DNA of 64,000 nucleotides from Oxytricha trifallax (GCA_000711775.1 ARYC01000463.1:99501-163500); one strand, 5' to 3'. Shown: positions 37,312 to 50,126, numbered from the stretch's first letter. The notes: generated by a model not told the origin, from the sequence alone. Translations and numbers: made by a program.

Positions 37312-39683
37312 TCAGAAAATGTCATCGTCATTCTCTTGCTCTTCATCATAGTCTCCCATGTCCTCAAATCCTACGACATTGTTTATTTCGACTTTGCTTT
37401 GCACGTCTCTCTACTTAGTTAATCTTTTTGTTCTTGGTTAATTTTGAACAATTTCATCATTATCTTCATCATGTGATTGATTAGCTTGGTCACCGTTTTC
37501 GTTATCTCCTTCATCAGACAAGTCGTCATTTAAAAATATTTGCAGTTTTTTATATAAGGTATTTTAATAAGAATATTCAGATAAAATTATTCAAAATGTC
37601 ATCTTCATTCATAGTGTTGCGTCTTTTTTAGGCTTTTTACCACTTCAAAGCACTCATCTTCACTAATTCCTTGAGACCTTAAGCCTCCAACTTTTCATTG
37701 TCTCTCAGCTCATTTTTATCCTTGAAGACACTTGCAATACCTTGAATCAATTAGAAATCACTCTATAAATGAAGATTTGTTAGGATTATTATTTTTTCAA
37801 TGTTAAAAGAATATAATAAAATGATAGCAAATACGGATACTTACTCTATTCGCTTTGAACTGCTGATTGATCTGTTGCACTTCTTGTTAGGTGTAGCCTC
37901 TTCCAGCAATTACAATACTTTCTGAGTCATTAGATTGAGAGGGTTGAGATAAGCCAGATAGAGTGGGCACTCCATTTACTTCATCCACTTGCATTTCGCG
38001 TTGATCCTTTCGCTGATGCCGCTTTTTCTTCAAAAGTCCTATTTTGTTGCAGATTTAGATGAATCTCACTGAATTAGTAAGCGAAGCATGTACTGAAGTA
38101 TTCTGAAAAACAATTAAATAGAGCAAAATTAAGAGCTAGTTTTCTTTTCTTCATAGTTTAATATCAACTTAACCTCCATTTGTCATTTGCTTTGGCAGCA
38201 TAACCAAATAGTCATTCATTTACTCTTCAGTATTTTGCAGAGTGTAAATGAAGTCTCTCACATGAGTTAACAGAATAGCTTTTTCGAGTTCAGTATTTGT
38301 AACTGTGCTCTTGTGTCTCTTCCCCAAAATAGACTCTTTAAGCTCGTCAGGAATAACCTCAGAGTCGTGATGCTTAAATAGAGCGTACTTTTTATGGTTG
38401 ACGTCTTCTTTGTCAATATAGTGATGCAATAAGAAATCATTGACTTGAAATGTATATTACTAACATTTTCAATTTATATCCATATTGGGTAGTTGATGAG
38501 AATAATATTTTTTAAATTATAATTGACTTCAGCTTTCCTTGAGAGTTCATTGTCTAAATTATCATCACAAATAACTAGCTCATATTTGTTGGGAATTTAC
38601 TGCATATAGGGGATGAAATCAATCACTTGAGTTGCTACAATTTCAGGGTGGTCAAGGCCTTTAGATACTCCAACTTGAATGTCTCTTGAAGCTTTGAATC
38701 TCTTGTTTATTTGCTAAACTGCTTGCTCTTTTTTGTGTTTATCTCTTGCAAGAGTGAACACTGAATCATTTGAAATTAATTATAAGTTCTTACGTTATTT
38801 TTTGGGAATTTTATCAAATTTAATTATTAGAATTACTATTAAAAAATCATTTTCAGGTAGCTCTTCCGCTTCAAGTTGCCTCACAGCAATGGGATTCCTG
38901 ATATCAACACCCCACTTGTTCACTTTATCAATAAGTTCATACCTAACTGGAAGTTTGATACGTTTTTCTTGTTTCTACACTGGTCTACTGCTCTCCTCAA
39001 TCTCAAAAGTGTTCCTATCTGACAGCAAGAATTTATCTTTCTCATCAAGGCAAGTTTGCTTAAGCAGATCTAATTCCTGCAATTCCTTTTAGATATTTTG
39101 AGTTAAATCCTGCTCTTGTTTCAAAGCGGATGATGAACCCCCGTACGCTTGATTTCCAGTGAAATTTTTATTTGATGAGCCTGGACCTCCGAAAGGTTTA
39201 GGAAATGGTAGGTAAATATTAACGAACTAAGAAATTTTGTAAAAGAATAATAAATTTATTATTTAGAATGAAGAATTTGTTATTTTGCTATATCTCTATC
39301 TATGAGATCTACTTTCATTCCCATATCCCAGTCAGTGTTAATGATATGCTCATGATTCAACTCAACTGAACTCATTTCGTACTTATATGATCTAGTGCTA
39401 TCCATCTTGTATTAATAGCTTAAATTTTAAAGCTATTCTATGTCTTATTTTAATATTAAAGATTTAGTAATTTAGAACTAACAATACTTGTAAAGTTTGG
39501 GTTTGATAGGGATGTCTGGAAGTGCATACGATAACTTATAAGGTGGTTGAAACACATCTGGGTTCTGCAGCAAGTCATTCCTGTAAAATGATAAGTTGTT
39601 ATATTTTAAGACTATAAGCAATAATTTGACTGTAATTACCTCTTGGGATTGCTGCGATATTGGCCTGACTAGTTCTACTCCAT
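37312..39683 (-). CDS. PAF1: RNA polymerase II-associated factor PAF1 homologue
   Basis: Subunit of the nuclear Paf1 elongation complex. Start ATG at 39683 (MEQNQSGQYRSNPKR); the pointer AGG (CCT in the window strand) joins KR to NDLLQNPDVFQPPYKLSYAL, followed by PDIPIKPKLYKY, the family's N-terminal signature (LPDIPFDPK-like). The next block has YEMSSVELNHEHIINTDWDM and GMKVDLIDRDIA, matching the 'LLTEPDLGVTIDLI' region. Later blocks include NKWGVDIRNPIAVRQLEAEE, FKASRDIQVGVSKGLDHPEI and FIPYMQQIPNKYELVICDDN. The C-terminus is acidic (NDDLSDEGDNENGDQA; DYDEEQENDDDIF) as in PAF1, ending at TGA 37314-37312. IESs lie near 39610-39650, 39420-39490, 39200-39270, 38760-38850, 38440-38520, 38090-38160, 37760-37860 and 37515-37605. 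It faces away from the kelch gene. Confidence 0.85.
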
Positions 39684-40241
39684 TGCCAAAAATTAATCAA
39701 TAATTATTAAAATTATAAATAATCATTACTTTTATAGTATTTTGTATAAGTTGTTTTAAAATAGAAATTACTATGAATTCAATAGATTAAAAATATATTG
39801 ATCTTAAATCCCCAATCTTAAGCATACATTAATAATAAAGAATTAAAAAAATATTAGGATACATCCTAATTAAATTAAAAATAAATAAAATGAGTAAAAT
39901 AGAAGAAATAAAAGCATAGTCAATTTTCAATTAAACACCAGATTTTTAGAACGTTAATTAATCGGTCGAAAGTTCTTAATTTTAGACAAAATTACTCGAT
40001 GTATAAATAAAATCTGGTTTATTTTCACCAAATTCAATACAAAATAATTCTACCATACCAAGCTCAAGATAATAAGCAATAAACTCTAATTAAAATTAAA
40101 TATATTTAATTGGTTATTTATCAATCACATTCCATTGACATTTTTTCATATCAGAATTTAGCTAAATCAGCTGCCAATATAAATAAATAGTTTACTACCA
40201 TCTTTACATAAGAAAAACAACAACTCCTTTTTTGCTTTTGA

Positions 40242-40260
40242 CAAAAAACCCCAAAACCCC
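40242..40260 (+). repeat. Isolated telomere-like C4A4 tract
   Basis: CAAAAAACCCCAAAACCCC occurs once here, with no inverted partner within several kb and without the TTAATGAG subterminal sequence seen next to it in the TBE elements. It lies 94 bp before the start codon of the kelch gene in the orientation a 5' telomere of that nanochromosome would have. It may be a solo TBE end or a germline trace of a telomere. Confidence 0.6.
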
Positions 40261-40353
40261 TTCTCAAATTAATCAAACTCTCCTCTCTAACCTGTCTCCT
40301 CTAGGAACTCAAAACCTTTTCATAAGAAAAACAACTCAATGCAATAGAATAAA

Positions 40354-43241
40354 ATGAATTTGACTTAATAATATTCATTAAGTAAGAAACAAAGAAACGA
40401 AATAGAATCTCCATTTTCGTTTTATTGTCCTGCAAAGAAATATCAATCTAAAGATTAAGCAATTGAATAATTGGAAAACTCAAAGATTAAGATTAGTAGT
40501 TTGCTATAAACTGCTAGGAAAGAGTAAATGATGCAATTTTAGAAGGGTATAAATAATAAATGTAATTCACTAAAATTTATTGAAATATTTTTCGAAGATC
40601 TTATTTTATAGATATATCAGAATATATAATCTGCTTGTTTATGTTAAATTAACATCCTAATTTTAGAGTTAAATGAGGGAAGTAATAGAGCAGTAACATT
40701 AAATAAGTTTGATGCCAACTGTAAGAGTGACTTAATCTTACTTTAAACCTCAAATTGCAACCGTAAACTAAAAGAAGTCTTCTCGTGCGTTAAGCAAAAG
40801 CATTCACTAAGATTTAAATACAAGTATATCAAGTCATGACTAGAGCAGGCCAACTGTTTAACATAACGAGTAGAGTCATACAGGTAATTTAAACAGGGAC
40901 AATTTGATTGTAGTTTAAGATTAGGAAAGATAGAATTTATAAGAAATTGGTAAAGCTTAAGGATCTTCAACTAATAGGGATGATTAGCATTTTAATTTAA
41001 GCTAAGCAGTAAGTAATCAGAAAAATAGTGATGCTGGTGGATACAATAAATTTAATTTGAGATCATAAATGAACAGGTCTTTCGATAACGTTTCTGCCAG
41101 ACATAGATTCAAGAAAGACAATACTTTGATCAGGTCTCTGTATAGTAATATTTGCAAACTTGACAATAAGTTTAGTACTCGAAATGGATCTAAATACAAT
41201 TATTTTTTGATTTTTTATACTCTAATCTAACTCACCGGAGGGAACTTAGGAATAATTTGATCCAGAAAAGTCAGAATTCTATAATACATCAAGAATGATT
41301 CTAAACAATAATTTCAAAATCGATTCCAATCAATCTGAAGATTAGGAGTTGTAGAAGTTTTAAAAGCTTTAAGTAATGTTATAAAACTTTAAGAAATAGG
41401 AACAGAAACAATAGGTTATAAAGCAAGACCCTGCTTTAATATCTCGAATGTAACTAGAAAATCAAAAAGAAATCTTAAATAATTAGCCTTATTTTGGGAA
41501 AAAATCTAAACTCTCAGTACTTTAAACTATTCAACGCAAAACTTTTTAACATTTCCTAGAGCTTTACAAAGTTGAAGACTAATATTGGAACCCTCCACCT
41601 AGAGAATCAGCAACTCTGGTCTCCCTAAATCATAGATAATATTTAATAGGAGGCTTAAATTTTGAAGCCAGTAGAGATATATCCTAGTTAAAAGTTATCA
41701 ATGAACATGTGTAGTGGGCAAAATTTGATTATGAAAGCAAAGAGAGATTGGAAGGCAGACTCTAACATCCTTGTTTTAATATATAGTGATGCATTTTATA
41801 TTATTATGGAGTAAGATTTTGAATTAAACATACAGCTTTGACATATCAAGACAAAATTCTGATTTTCGGTGGATCCTATCCTTATAATAAGAAAAGATAG
41901 CAAAGAGAATGCATAAGTTAAGTTGTAGTATTTGATCCCTTCTCGAAAGTTATGAATGTGCTTAAGACCAGTGGAATATCAATATAACCTAGAAGAGCTC
42001 ACTGTGCCGCTATATTTAGTAAGACAACATTTGATTTTATTGTTTTTAAATATTAATGCTTAGAGAAAAAGATGACTCATCTTATGAATATCAATCTCTA
42101 TAATTTTTTATTTTTCATTTAAAAAACATCTAAAGATAATAAAATTAATTCGGTTTATAATCTCTCTTTTTTGATTGGCTATATATATATAATAGTAATT
42201 ATGATTAAAATTATTTTTAAACCCTAAAACATGATTGTTTATGGAGGATACTTAGATAATGGTACTATCTCAGATGAAATGCTAAGCTTAGATTTAAGCG
42301 ATAATACTTGGCAAAGAGTTTAACCCCTAAAATAAATCGAAGGTTTGGCTTAGGCAGCAAGCGTTACAGTAATTCATAGAAAAGGGAACACTGCATCAGA
42401 TAGTTTACTTGTAATTATAAGATATCATAAAAGATAACATTTTAGGATGATTCAAAGGATGGGATTTATGTATTTGGTGGTATTAACAAAAAAGGAGAAC
42501 TGTCTAACAAGTTAAGATAGTTAAAAATCTAAACAATAGATGGAATTGTAAAATATGCTGAATGGCATACTATCACTCCTAAAAGCGAGAATTAACCAGT
42601 TAGCAGGATTGGTCATGCTCTTCTATTTTTACCTGTCACAAATGCACTAATTCTAATAGGAGGTATGCATTTTTTACCATTTTTAATTCAATCTCAACAT
42701 AGGTCGTAACGATGAACTTGCTAAATAAAATCAATCTCCATTCCTTAATGATATTCACTTGTACCTCCTTGAATTAAATTCTTGGGTTGAATTGAAATAT
42801 ACACATTCCTCACATCGAATGGAAAGACTTTCAAATCATGCAGTAGCTATTGAATGTAACAGTGATTTCACCCAAGAAAAGATTTTGATCTTTGGAGGAG
42901 TGTCAAGTAAACAAATCCCCATTTTAGATACGTAAAAATCGTCTTTGATTCACGGATAGGGTAAGAAATTCTCAAAGAGAAATTTGCTACACTCTAAGGA
43001 ATAACTTCACTCTTAAAATAAACATTTATAATATGACAATGGCTCATAGACGAGAAGAAATTAGAATTCGTTACAGGTTAACACTAAGAATATTGAATTT
43101 GAAAATTTGTAATAAAAAATTGGAGATAATTAGAGTGAAGTAATGAGTCCTACTTCGTAATAATCAAAAATACCTGCTTTTAAAACTCAATTTAGTATAA
43201 GCAATTAACTTTATATTGCTGAGATCAAGTATAAGCCTTGA
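40354..43241 (+). CDS. Kelch-repeat protein gene, IES-interrupted
   Basis: Beta-propeller protein. Block 1 starts at ATG 40354 (MNLTQQYSLSKKQRNEIESP). After an IES (about 40560-40670) a Ser/Asn/Gln-rich block runs to about 41200. The pointer ATCTAA then joins RNGS to NSPEGTQEQFDPEKSEFYNT. Kelch motifs follow: YLIGGLNFEA with WAKFDYE, ILIFGGSYPYN with VVVFDPFSKV, IVYGGYLDNGTISDEMLSLD with NTWQRV, IYVFGGINKKGELSNKLRQL, ALILIGG and ILIFGGVSSKQIP. At least six blades are visible. IESs lie near 41770-41800, 42020-42220, 42415-42440 and 42660-42705. It ends YIAEIKYKP with TGA at 43239-43241. Role unknown; kelch proteins usually bind partners or substrates. Family call is firm. Confidence 0.85.
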
Positions 43242-43423
43242 TAAAAAGATTATATTTAGAATATTGGATTGATTTATCTAAATTATTTGATTTAAAAATT
43301 TATATTTATGTGTATATTTATCACATTATTACTCTACTTGTGAAAAAGTTTCAGATCATATCAAATTTAAATATCAAACTTTTTAGTAGCGTTATCTATT
43401 GAATTATAATATATATAACCCCT

Positions 43424-43793
43424 TGGGGGAGTTTCCTGGCCTATAAATCTTTTTTATTTTTTCAAAAACTTTTCCTTCACAAATATCGATTTCTAAAATC
43501 ATAAAATGGCTTTTGGGAAAAAACTTATAATTTTTAAATAAAAAATGGCTCTTTTATATTGTTCATTAATTTTATCGATATTAATTCATCCCTATTCTTA
43601 TACTATATTGGTAATTTTTTATATAATTTATCTTAATTCATCATTCATAATTATAATCTTAATAAAAATTAACTCTCAAATTATTTTCTGCTCTTAGAAG
43701 CTACATGTAGAATCCTTAAATAAATGTTTGTTGAAAAATAAAAATAAAATTTTTTTGAAATTAAATAAATTTTTAGGCCAGGAAACTTCCCTT
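43424..43793. mobile_element. MITE copy B
   Basis: Ends are TTGGGGGAGTTTCCTGGCC and the inverse GGCCAGGAAACTTCCC. No ORF. The interior is AT-rich. Target duplication is not clear (CCCTT-like on both sides). It lies in the spacer between the kelch gene and the first sulfotransferase gene; the rest of the 43242-44079 spacer shows nothing else. Confidence 0.65.
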
Positions 43794-44079
43794 AAAAAAA
43801 TTGAGTAATAAATTATCAAAAAGGAAATTATTAATTTTTTATTTATAAAAGTTGGACATAGTTTGCTATGTAAAACTATTTTTATAATTTTGAAGAAATA
43901 CCAATACTAGTAAATGAATATAGATTAGAATTCAAAAAAAGATAAATAAAAATTATATATATTTTTTATATCACCCATATGCATCCATTTTTATTTTTAT
44001 CATTCTCTAATTTATTTTCCTTGATTTCATGATATACTTCTCTTTTATGGGATTTTATTTGATATTGTTACTAAATAAA

Positions 44080-45568
44080 ATGGAAAGTAGTTCAAAAATA
44101 GGAGGTAAAAGTGACCCAGTAGGAAAATCAGGAAAGCCCTAAAATCAAAATAATTAATAATCTAAGCAACCGATTTTAAGAGAGGGAAATATTGCTTATG
44201 ACATAGAGAGACCCTTTTTTGATGATGAAACTAATAAAAAATATTTATTAGAAGCATGCAAGTAAACTTATAGATGATTTATTTTACGAATAAACGCATA
44301 TAGAAATTTTGTGCTAAAATTTTAAATTTCCCAGTGTATGAAACTAAATTTACAGTTTAGCTATTGCAGAAATTAGGAGATAAAGATAATTAGAAAAATA
44401 AATCAGGAGATTACCCAGAAAGCTTGCCAAAGCTAAGTTATTTAAATACTTAAGATGTTAATGGAGATGACCAGGAAACTGTTATTCTTGCTAGTTATCC
44501 TAGATCTGGTAATACTTTATAATTTTCGACATTAAAATTCCAATTTTATATATAAACTATTATTTTTGTTGTATTAAGAGCATATGTGGAGAAAATAATG
44601 GGATTTGTGACAGGATCAGATTGCGATATTGAGAAGAAATTAAATAAAGAACTCATGCTCCAAGGTCTAAATGGTGAAGGTTTGGTAGACAAGAGAGTTT
44701 TAGTAGTGAAGACCCACTACCCAGAGAGATACGGGAAGACCAAATTCTATGCAGAGAGATGCATCCTTGAAGTCAGAAATCCCTTGGATGCAATCACTTC
44801 ACTTTTCAACATGGTCTGCACAGGTTCTCATAACAAGTCCATGCATTCAGGAGACTATGCCAAATTTGACAAAGATTGGAATGAATTCATTGAGCAGGAG
44901 GTGACTGTGTGGAAGGATTTTCATGAATTTTGGCTTAACTCTAAGATACCAGTGCATATTATAAGATACGAGGATATTCTGCGAGATCCCAAGCCAACTA
45001 TGCTGAAACTTTTCCAATTTATTCTTAATGCAAATAGTGCCACTATTGAAAATACTGTAATTGAGAGATATGTCGATTTAGCTGTCAAGGAAAAAGCTCC
45101 AGAAATTTATAAGCCAAGAGAGGGCAAAGTAAATACTAATTTAGACAAATTCAACAAAGAACAACTTGATTTCATATTTAGATATGCTAAAGAGTTACTC
45201 ATTAAATTTGGCTATGAAGATACTTATCTCCATTAAACTGATATTAAATAGGAAATCCCCCATGTTCATTGAAATATTAGCACTTATTTTAATTTCTATT
45301 CTTTATTTTTACATCGATTTAAACAAATATTAGGATTGATGACTTCAATTTCACAAGTCTAAAGAAGTCTTAAGAAAGCCTTGATGCTGAAGAAATAACT
45401 TCAATATTCATAAATTATCCAGCACTACTACTGAGAAAGAAATCAATTCTATACCCTGAAGGCAGGACGACTTATAGATTTAAGAGAGCTTTGAGGAAAA
45501 AAGTAACTATTATAGATAGAAATGCTCCAATAAAATAAGAAAACGTTGACGATGATAAAAACGAATGA
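44080..45568 (+). CDS. Sulfotransferase-like protein, paralogue 1
   Basis: Predicted PAPS-dependent sulfotransferase. It starts at ATG 44080 (MESSSKIGGKSDPVGKSGKP), with NIAYDIERPFFDDETNKKYL in block 1 (to about 44270). Block 2 (about 44350-44520) ends with the 5'-phosphosulfate loop ILASYPRSGNTL. Pointer TTA joins to RAYVEKIMGFVTGS. Block 3 (44577-45250) contains VVKTHYPERYGKTKF, the 3'-phosphate-binding-like CILEVRNPLDAITSLFNM, a long helical part with FIEQEVTVWKDFHEFW, and IPVHIIRYEDILRDPKPTML. Pointer ATATTA joins DI to RIDDFNFTSLKKS in the last block (about 45330-45568), ending at TGA. Such P-loop plus RNP.d motifs fit the WSC/Golgi-type sulfotransferases. No signal peptide seen. Paralogue 2 lies at 50127. 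Confidence 0.82.
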
Positions 45569-45717
45569 AATTAAAGACAAATTTATAATGAAATTGTTGC
45601 AGTTAAACCTTTGATTAATTTTATGTTAGTCTAATTAACAATTACAGTTAAATATACTTTTTAGTCTTATAAGGAGCGTAGTGCTTAATAAATGTTTTTT
45701 TCTATTGCAAATTCCTA

Positions 45718-48420
45718 TCAGTTTTTAATGTTATTAATGTCATTGTTATTTCCAGCAGCTCCATTATTAGCTTAGCCAGCACCAGTCTTAGTCTTTGGTT
45801 TCTTTTTGGCAGCATATTTATCAAAGTTGTCCTTTACGAATTTCTGCGCTTTATCTTTGAAGTCTTTGATTGTGAACCTTCTTGTGTCGTCTTCATCTGA
45901 CTTACGCTCTTCATCATCCTCAAGGAGGAGTAGATCCGGAGCGTCGAGGTTTATCTTGTCGTCTGTACCTGGTGCTGGTTGACCTGGCTTAGAACCAGTT
46001 CCTGCGTTTGCTGTTCCAGAGACTCCTACTGTTGGTCCGACATTTATGAAAGTAATAGAGAGAATATGAAATAATAATAATAATAAAAATAAATAAAAAC
46101 CAATATTAAGTACGAGTAATATATAAAGTTTAAATCTTTATATTTATATAATTCTCTTTTAAAAATTCATTGCATTATTTTTTTTGAAAATGCAAATAGT
46201 TTTAGTATGTTATTATTTTAATATATGAACAGCTATTCTGGCTCATTCTTATCATCTTTTTTCCTTGAGTAACTTAATATAAATGTTTTAAAAATTTTTT
46301 CCATGATTATTTCCAATTGTAGGAACACCCAGCGCACCTGGTGGCAGCTGCTAGGAATCAAAGCCTCCTTTAGACTGACAAGCCGCATACATTTACAGCA
46401 CTTCATTGGTTCTTTACTCAATGACACCAAGGTAGTACATCATATTCGATTCTGTGACTCCAGTCGCCCCAATCAGCTCAGGCACTACATCCACGTTGCA
46501 TCCAATTCTTTCGAATATACTACCAATCCCCACTTTCAAGGCATTCATAGTTTTCTATGTCTCTTGATATTGCTTCTCATACTCTTTAGTCTCGGTCTCC
46601 GTGGATTGCAGCTCTTTATTGAGTTTATCAAGTATCTTCTCTCTGTTATTCTCATTGTTAACTCCATGCCCTCTGTACTTGTCTATCTCCTCTCTGACTC
46701 GCTTGATTTCATCCTCGAGTTCATCCATTTCATTGGTTAGCTCACCCACGTACTTGTAGAGTGAGTAGTTGTGGTCCTCTGCTTGCACGAATTCAGTTAC
46801 TAACTAGTCGATGTCGTTCAGGTGAGTTGCTGCTTTAATCGAGTTAAAAGCCTCCTCGTACTATTATAAGATATGGTGATTGAAGTAATACGTAAAGGCT
46901 AATTTTTCTTGATTCTTATTGTATAAAATGAAATTAGTAATATTGGACCTTAGCCATCGAAAGATGGATGTTAGCTGTGTCTCTAGCAATCGCCCATCCA
47001 GTTTAAGCCACCTGCTTTTTGAGATTTTTCTCTGTATTTGTCAATTCATTCAGATTCTCCTATCTCTGTGATTTCAAGTCTTTAGTCCCATCCATCCCGT
47101 TGTTAGTGTTATTCCAGATTAACTTCTCTGTTCTAAATCATATTACATGAACTTATTCATTTCATAACCGGTAATATTATGGTTGAGAGTGCCTTGGAGA
47201 GCCTTACTTTCCTCTTAAGTCTTAATAAAATCTTTGACTTGCTTATCTTTTTCAATAAGCTAACCCAATTTATTCCACTCCTTCTCAAATTCTTCCTGCT
47301 CTTTCTCCGCTTCCTTCTTCAAATCGTTCATTTCTTTCTTTGCTTACTCTCTCTGCATGTATGCTTTCTCTGCTCTTTCAATAATCTTATATCTTATTTT
47401 AATGAAATAATGGGAACTTGTCTTTATTTTATAAGAAATTTACATTATTATAAATAATTTAAGCTATAATCTTCTATCAGAAATTATATAAGTGAAGATA
47501 CACATTAGAATAATCTTCATCATATCATCTTTCTTCTTCTTGAGCTCAGTCTCCAACTTCTTATAGATGTTATCAAAGACAACACGTTCTCTACGCAGTG
47601 CATCAATCTATTCTCTCAAATTCTTATTCTAAGCAACCGCCTAATTAAATTTCTACAGTTATTGCTAATTCCCAATCATTTATCACATTAATTTATAATC
47701 TCTAAAAGAGTGATAATAAAATTAATATTAAATTACAATACTTATCCAGTCGATTCTCAAGTGACTTGATCTTCCTGGCAACATCCTCATTGCTCTCCTT
47801 CTATCCCTAATTGTCTTTTATGAGTCTTCTCTGCGACTCAATCTTCCCCTGCACTTCCTTGATTTTACCATTAAGTTCGTCGAGCTTCTTTTTCTCCTTT
47901 TCTATGCGTTTTGCATAATTATCACCGAATTTCTGTAAAACTGCAATCTGAGAACCTATATTGCCCCCTCCTGCACCTGATTGCATAAAAAATAATACAA
48001 TAATCTTTTTGGTTTTTTATTATAAATATAAATTTTTTTCAGTAAAAAATTTTGTAAATGTTTGTGTAAATCCTTAAATATATAATAGCATGCTTGATTT
48101 CCCCTCAAGATTCTTAAGAAATTATTAGTATAAGAATATTAAATCTTGCAAAAATTTAAACTTACCAATTCTTCTTTGAAGAGAGCATTTTCTTTCTTCA
48201 TACGTTCAATATTCGCCCTAAATTATTCATATATAAGTTTCAATAAATAATATTTTAAAAGATTCTGAAATGATGGCTTATGTATATTACCTTGGGAGAA
48301 CATTGGCTGAGTTATCTATATAAACAATAATTATATTAATAAGAAAGAGACATAGTTTAGAAAATCGATTAATATTTTAGGAAATGCAAAAATGACATCA
48401 ACCTACCTTTCTTCATATTA
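45718..48420 (-). CDS. Outer dynein arm docking complex DC2 homologue (CCDC63/CCDC114-like)
   Basis: Axonemal coiled-coil protein that anchors outer dynein arms on doublet microtubules. A tiny first block (MKKG, about 48420-48406) is followed by DNSANVLPR, RANIERMKKENALFKEEL, a basic coiled coil (KIKEVQGKIESQRRLIKDNQ), REQIDALRRERVVFDNIYKK and EAEKEQEEFEKEWNKLGQLI. The family signatures are NSIKAATHLNDIDQLVTEFV, EDHNYSLYKYVGELTNEMDE and YYLGVIEQRTNEVLQMYAAC. The C-terminal part is acidic then Lys-rich (LLLLEDDEERKSDEDDTRRF) and ends at TGA 45720-45718. MDSs at about 48315-48285, 48225-48165, 47980-47750, 47680-47480, 47395-47160, 47120-46935, 46865-46315 and 46040-45718. Expected in a ciliate; family call strong. 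Confidence 0.85.
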
Positions 48421-49004
48421 AAAAATATAGTTTATTATATAATAAATTATTAAATTTAATTTATAATAAATAAGTTTCATATTGGTTTTAGAATAATTCT
48501 TTCAAGATAAACTATTATATTTTTCAATTAATTTCCTTATTTATTCATCAATACTCTACAGTAAAAATACTAAATTTTTATAACAATTATTTTTTAATAA
48601 ATAAGGATAGTAATTGCTAATTAAATTTATTTATAATTTCCAGTGTGATACTAATGAGATTTCTTATGAATTAAAATTAATTTAAATAATAAACCAAAAT
48701 TTAGATAGATTATAATTCAAAATTTATCATTGAAAAAAATAAGATATGCAGTCCTAAGCTTAAAGAAAGAAACCAACAGCTGGCTTGAAAAATTAAATTT
48801 TAATATTTAAGATATAATTTTTTTTGAGTTTATGGATTATTACAAAAAGCGTTTGCGTTTTATAATTATTAGATTGGGCTATTTTTTAAATATATAAAGA
48901 AGCTTATTTCCTAACATTACAATTTATGAGCTTTTAACATAAAGATAAATAACTTATTTATACTTTCATATCGTATATTATAATTGATGATAAATATTTA
49001 GAGC
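48421..49004. other. AT-rich spacer
   Basis: Upstream of the docking-complex gene. No ORF, repeat or RNA gene was recognised. Confidence 0.5.
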
Positions 49005-49029
49005 TAAAGCGTTTATAGTAAAATAAGAG

Positions 49030-49287
49030 AGATTGTTAATTTAAAAAGAGATTTAAGAGTAGATTTAGTCATAGTTTGCTGTGAGTTGTTGTCTTATTAT
49101 CTCCATTTACTGTATTTCCATCATCACAACACTTTTTCTTTCTTTGTCAAACTGCCAGAAATATTCGCGTCTAGAAGTACTCTGCTTCAGCATCTCTAAG
49201 AACCACTTTAAAGTTGCTGCTGTTAAAAGCTCAGCTACAGCTAGGTCTAAGTGTGCTCTGGCCAGGATCCTTATAGATCAGGAACCT
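49030..49287 (-). CDS. Coding segment in left arm of the inverted duplication
   Basis: On the reverse strand the left arm reads RILARAHLDLAVAELLTAAT, then LKWFLEMLKQSTSRREYFWQ, then FDKERKS, MMEIQQMEIIRQQLTANYDQ, helical and with in-frame TAA/TAG as Gln. It is not recognised. The composition contrasts with the AT-rich flanks, so it is probably an MDS of a gene whose other parts lie elsewhere, or a gene fragment. Confidence 0.5.
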
Positions 49288-49529
49288 CCATTTTAATTGC
49301 TAGAATACTAATGTTTTTAAAAAGTTAATAAAATTAAATCACTCAAAGCCTTAATTAATAGATATCATTTTAAAATTAATAAAAACATCTCTAATAAAAT
49401 TTCTCTATAAATTAAACCTATTAGTTTAATCAGATATAGTTAAGCATTAAAACTTGAAAAGTTTTAATTTGAGTGATTTAATTTTATTAACTTTTTAAAA
49501 ACAATAGTATTCTAGCAATTAAAATGGAG

Positions 49530-49787
49530 GTTCCTGATCTATAAGGATCCTAGCCAGAGCACACTTAGACCTAGCTGTAGCTGAGCTTTTAACAGCAGCA
49601 ACTTTAAAGTGGTTCTTAGAGATGCTGAAGCAGAGTACTTCTAGACGCGAATATTTCTGGCAGTTGACAAAGAAAGAAAAAAGTGGTTTGTGATGATGGA
49701 AATACTGTAAATGGAGATAATAAGACAACAACTCACAGCAAACTATGACTAAATCTACTCTTAAATCTCTTTTTAAATTAACAATCT
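49530..49787 (+). pseudogene. Second, frameshifted copy of the same segment
   Basis: The right arm repeats the left-arm coding segment on the forward strand, but a single missing T in the codons for F-D (CAGTTGACAAAG against CAGTTTGACAAAG) shifts the frame, and other small differences follow. Either a decaying duplicate or a copy not used in the somatic gene. Confidence 0.5.
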
Positions 49788-49812
49788 CTCTTATTTTACT
49801 ATAAACGCTTTA

Positions 49813-50126
49813 TCTTTATTGTTACCATAAATTTTAATTGTTGCATTTATATAAATTCATATATATATATATTCTGGCTAGAGATAAAGACAGCCGCTTT
49901 TAAGAACTTTCAAAACCCCTGAAGCACAGAAAACAACTAATATTGAAGAGCAAGTTTTCAATCACGACTAGAATTTAATATTTTTATATGCCTATATTTC
50001 CCTATATTTATGAATTTAATTACAATTATACACAGATATATCATGAACTTATTAAAAAATTAACCAAAAAAAACAGAAAATATTATTCTTCAATACTTTA
50101 TTGAATTTAATTAAAAATTATTATAG
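49813..50126. other. AT-rich spacer
   Basis: Between the inverted duplication and sulfotransferase paralogue 2. Contains a short (AT)n run near 49858-49870; nothing else seen. Confidence 0.4.

Larger units (their letters stand above)
49005..49812. repeat. Inverted duplication with about 345-bp arms
   Basis: Left arm 49005-49347 and right arm 49468-49812 are near-identical inverted copies separated by a 120-bp AT-rich spacer. The arms include a GC-richer coding-like segment of about 250 bp; outside it the arms are AT-rich. One base present in the left arm near 49149 is missing in the right arm near 49668. Confidence 0.9.

Noticed and set aside
40840-40850. In-frame TGA in the kelch gene suggesting TGA readthrough
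   Set aside because: Another frame through the same DNA is open and continues into the next block; the apparent TGA belongs to a wrong frame after an IES.
46303-46740. Forward 145-codon ORF with Leu-rich segments
   Set aside because: Antisense to the docking-complex coiled coil, which has family motifs on the reverse strand.
49081-49731. Two identical 70-codon ORFs ending RILIDQEPPF
   Set aside because: These are standard-code frames on the strand opposite the Gln-code coding segment of the inverted duplication; the other strand has the more protein-like reading.
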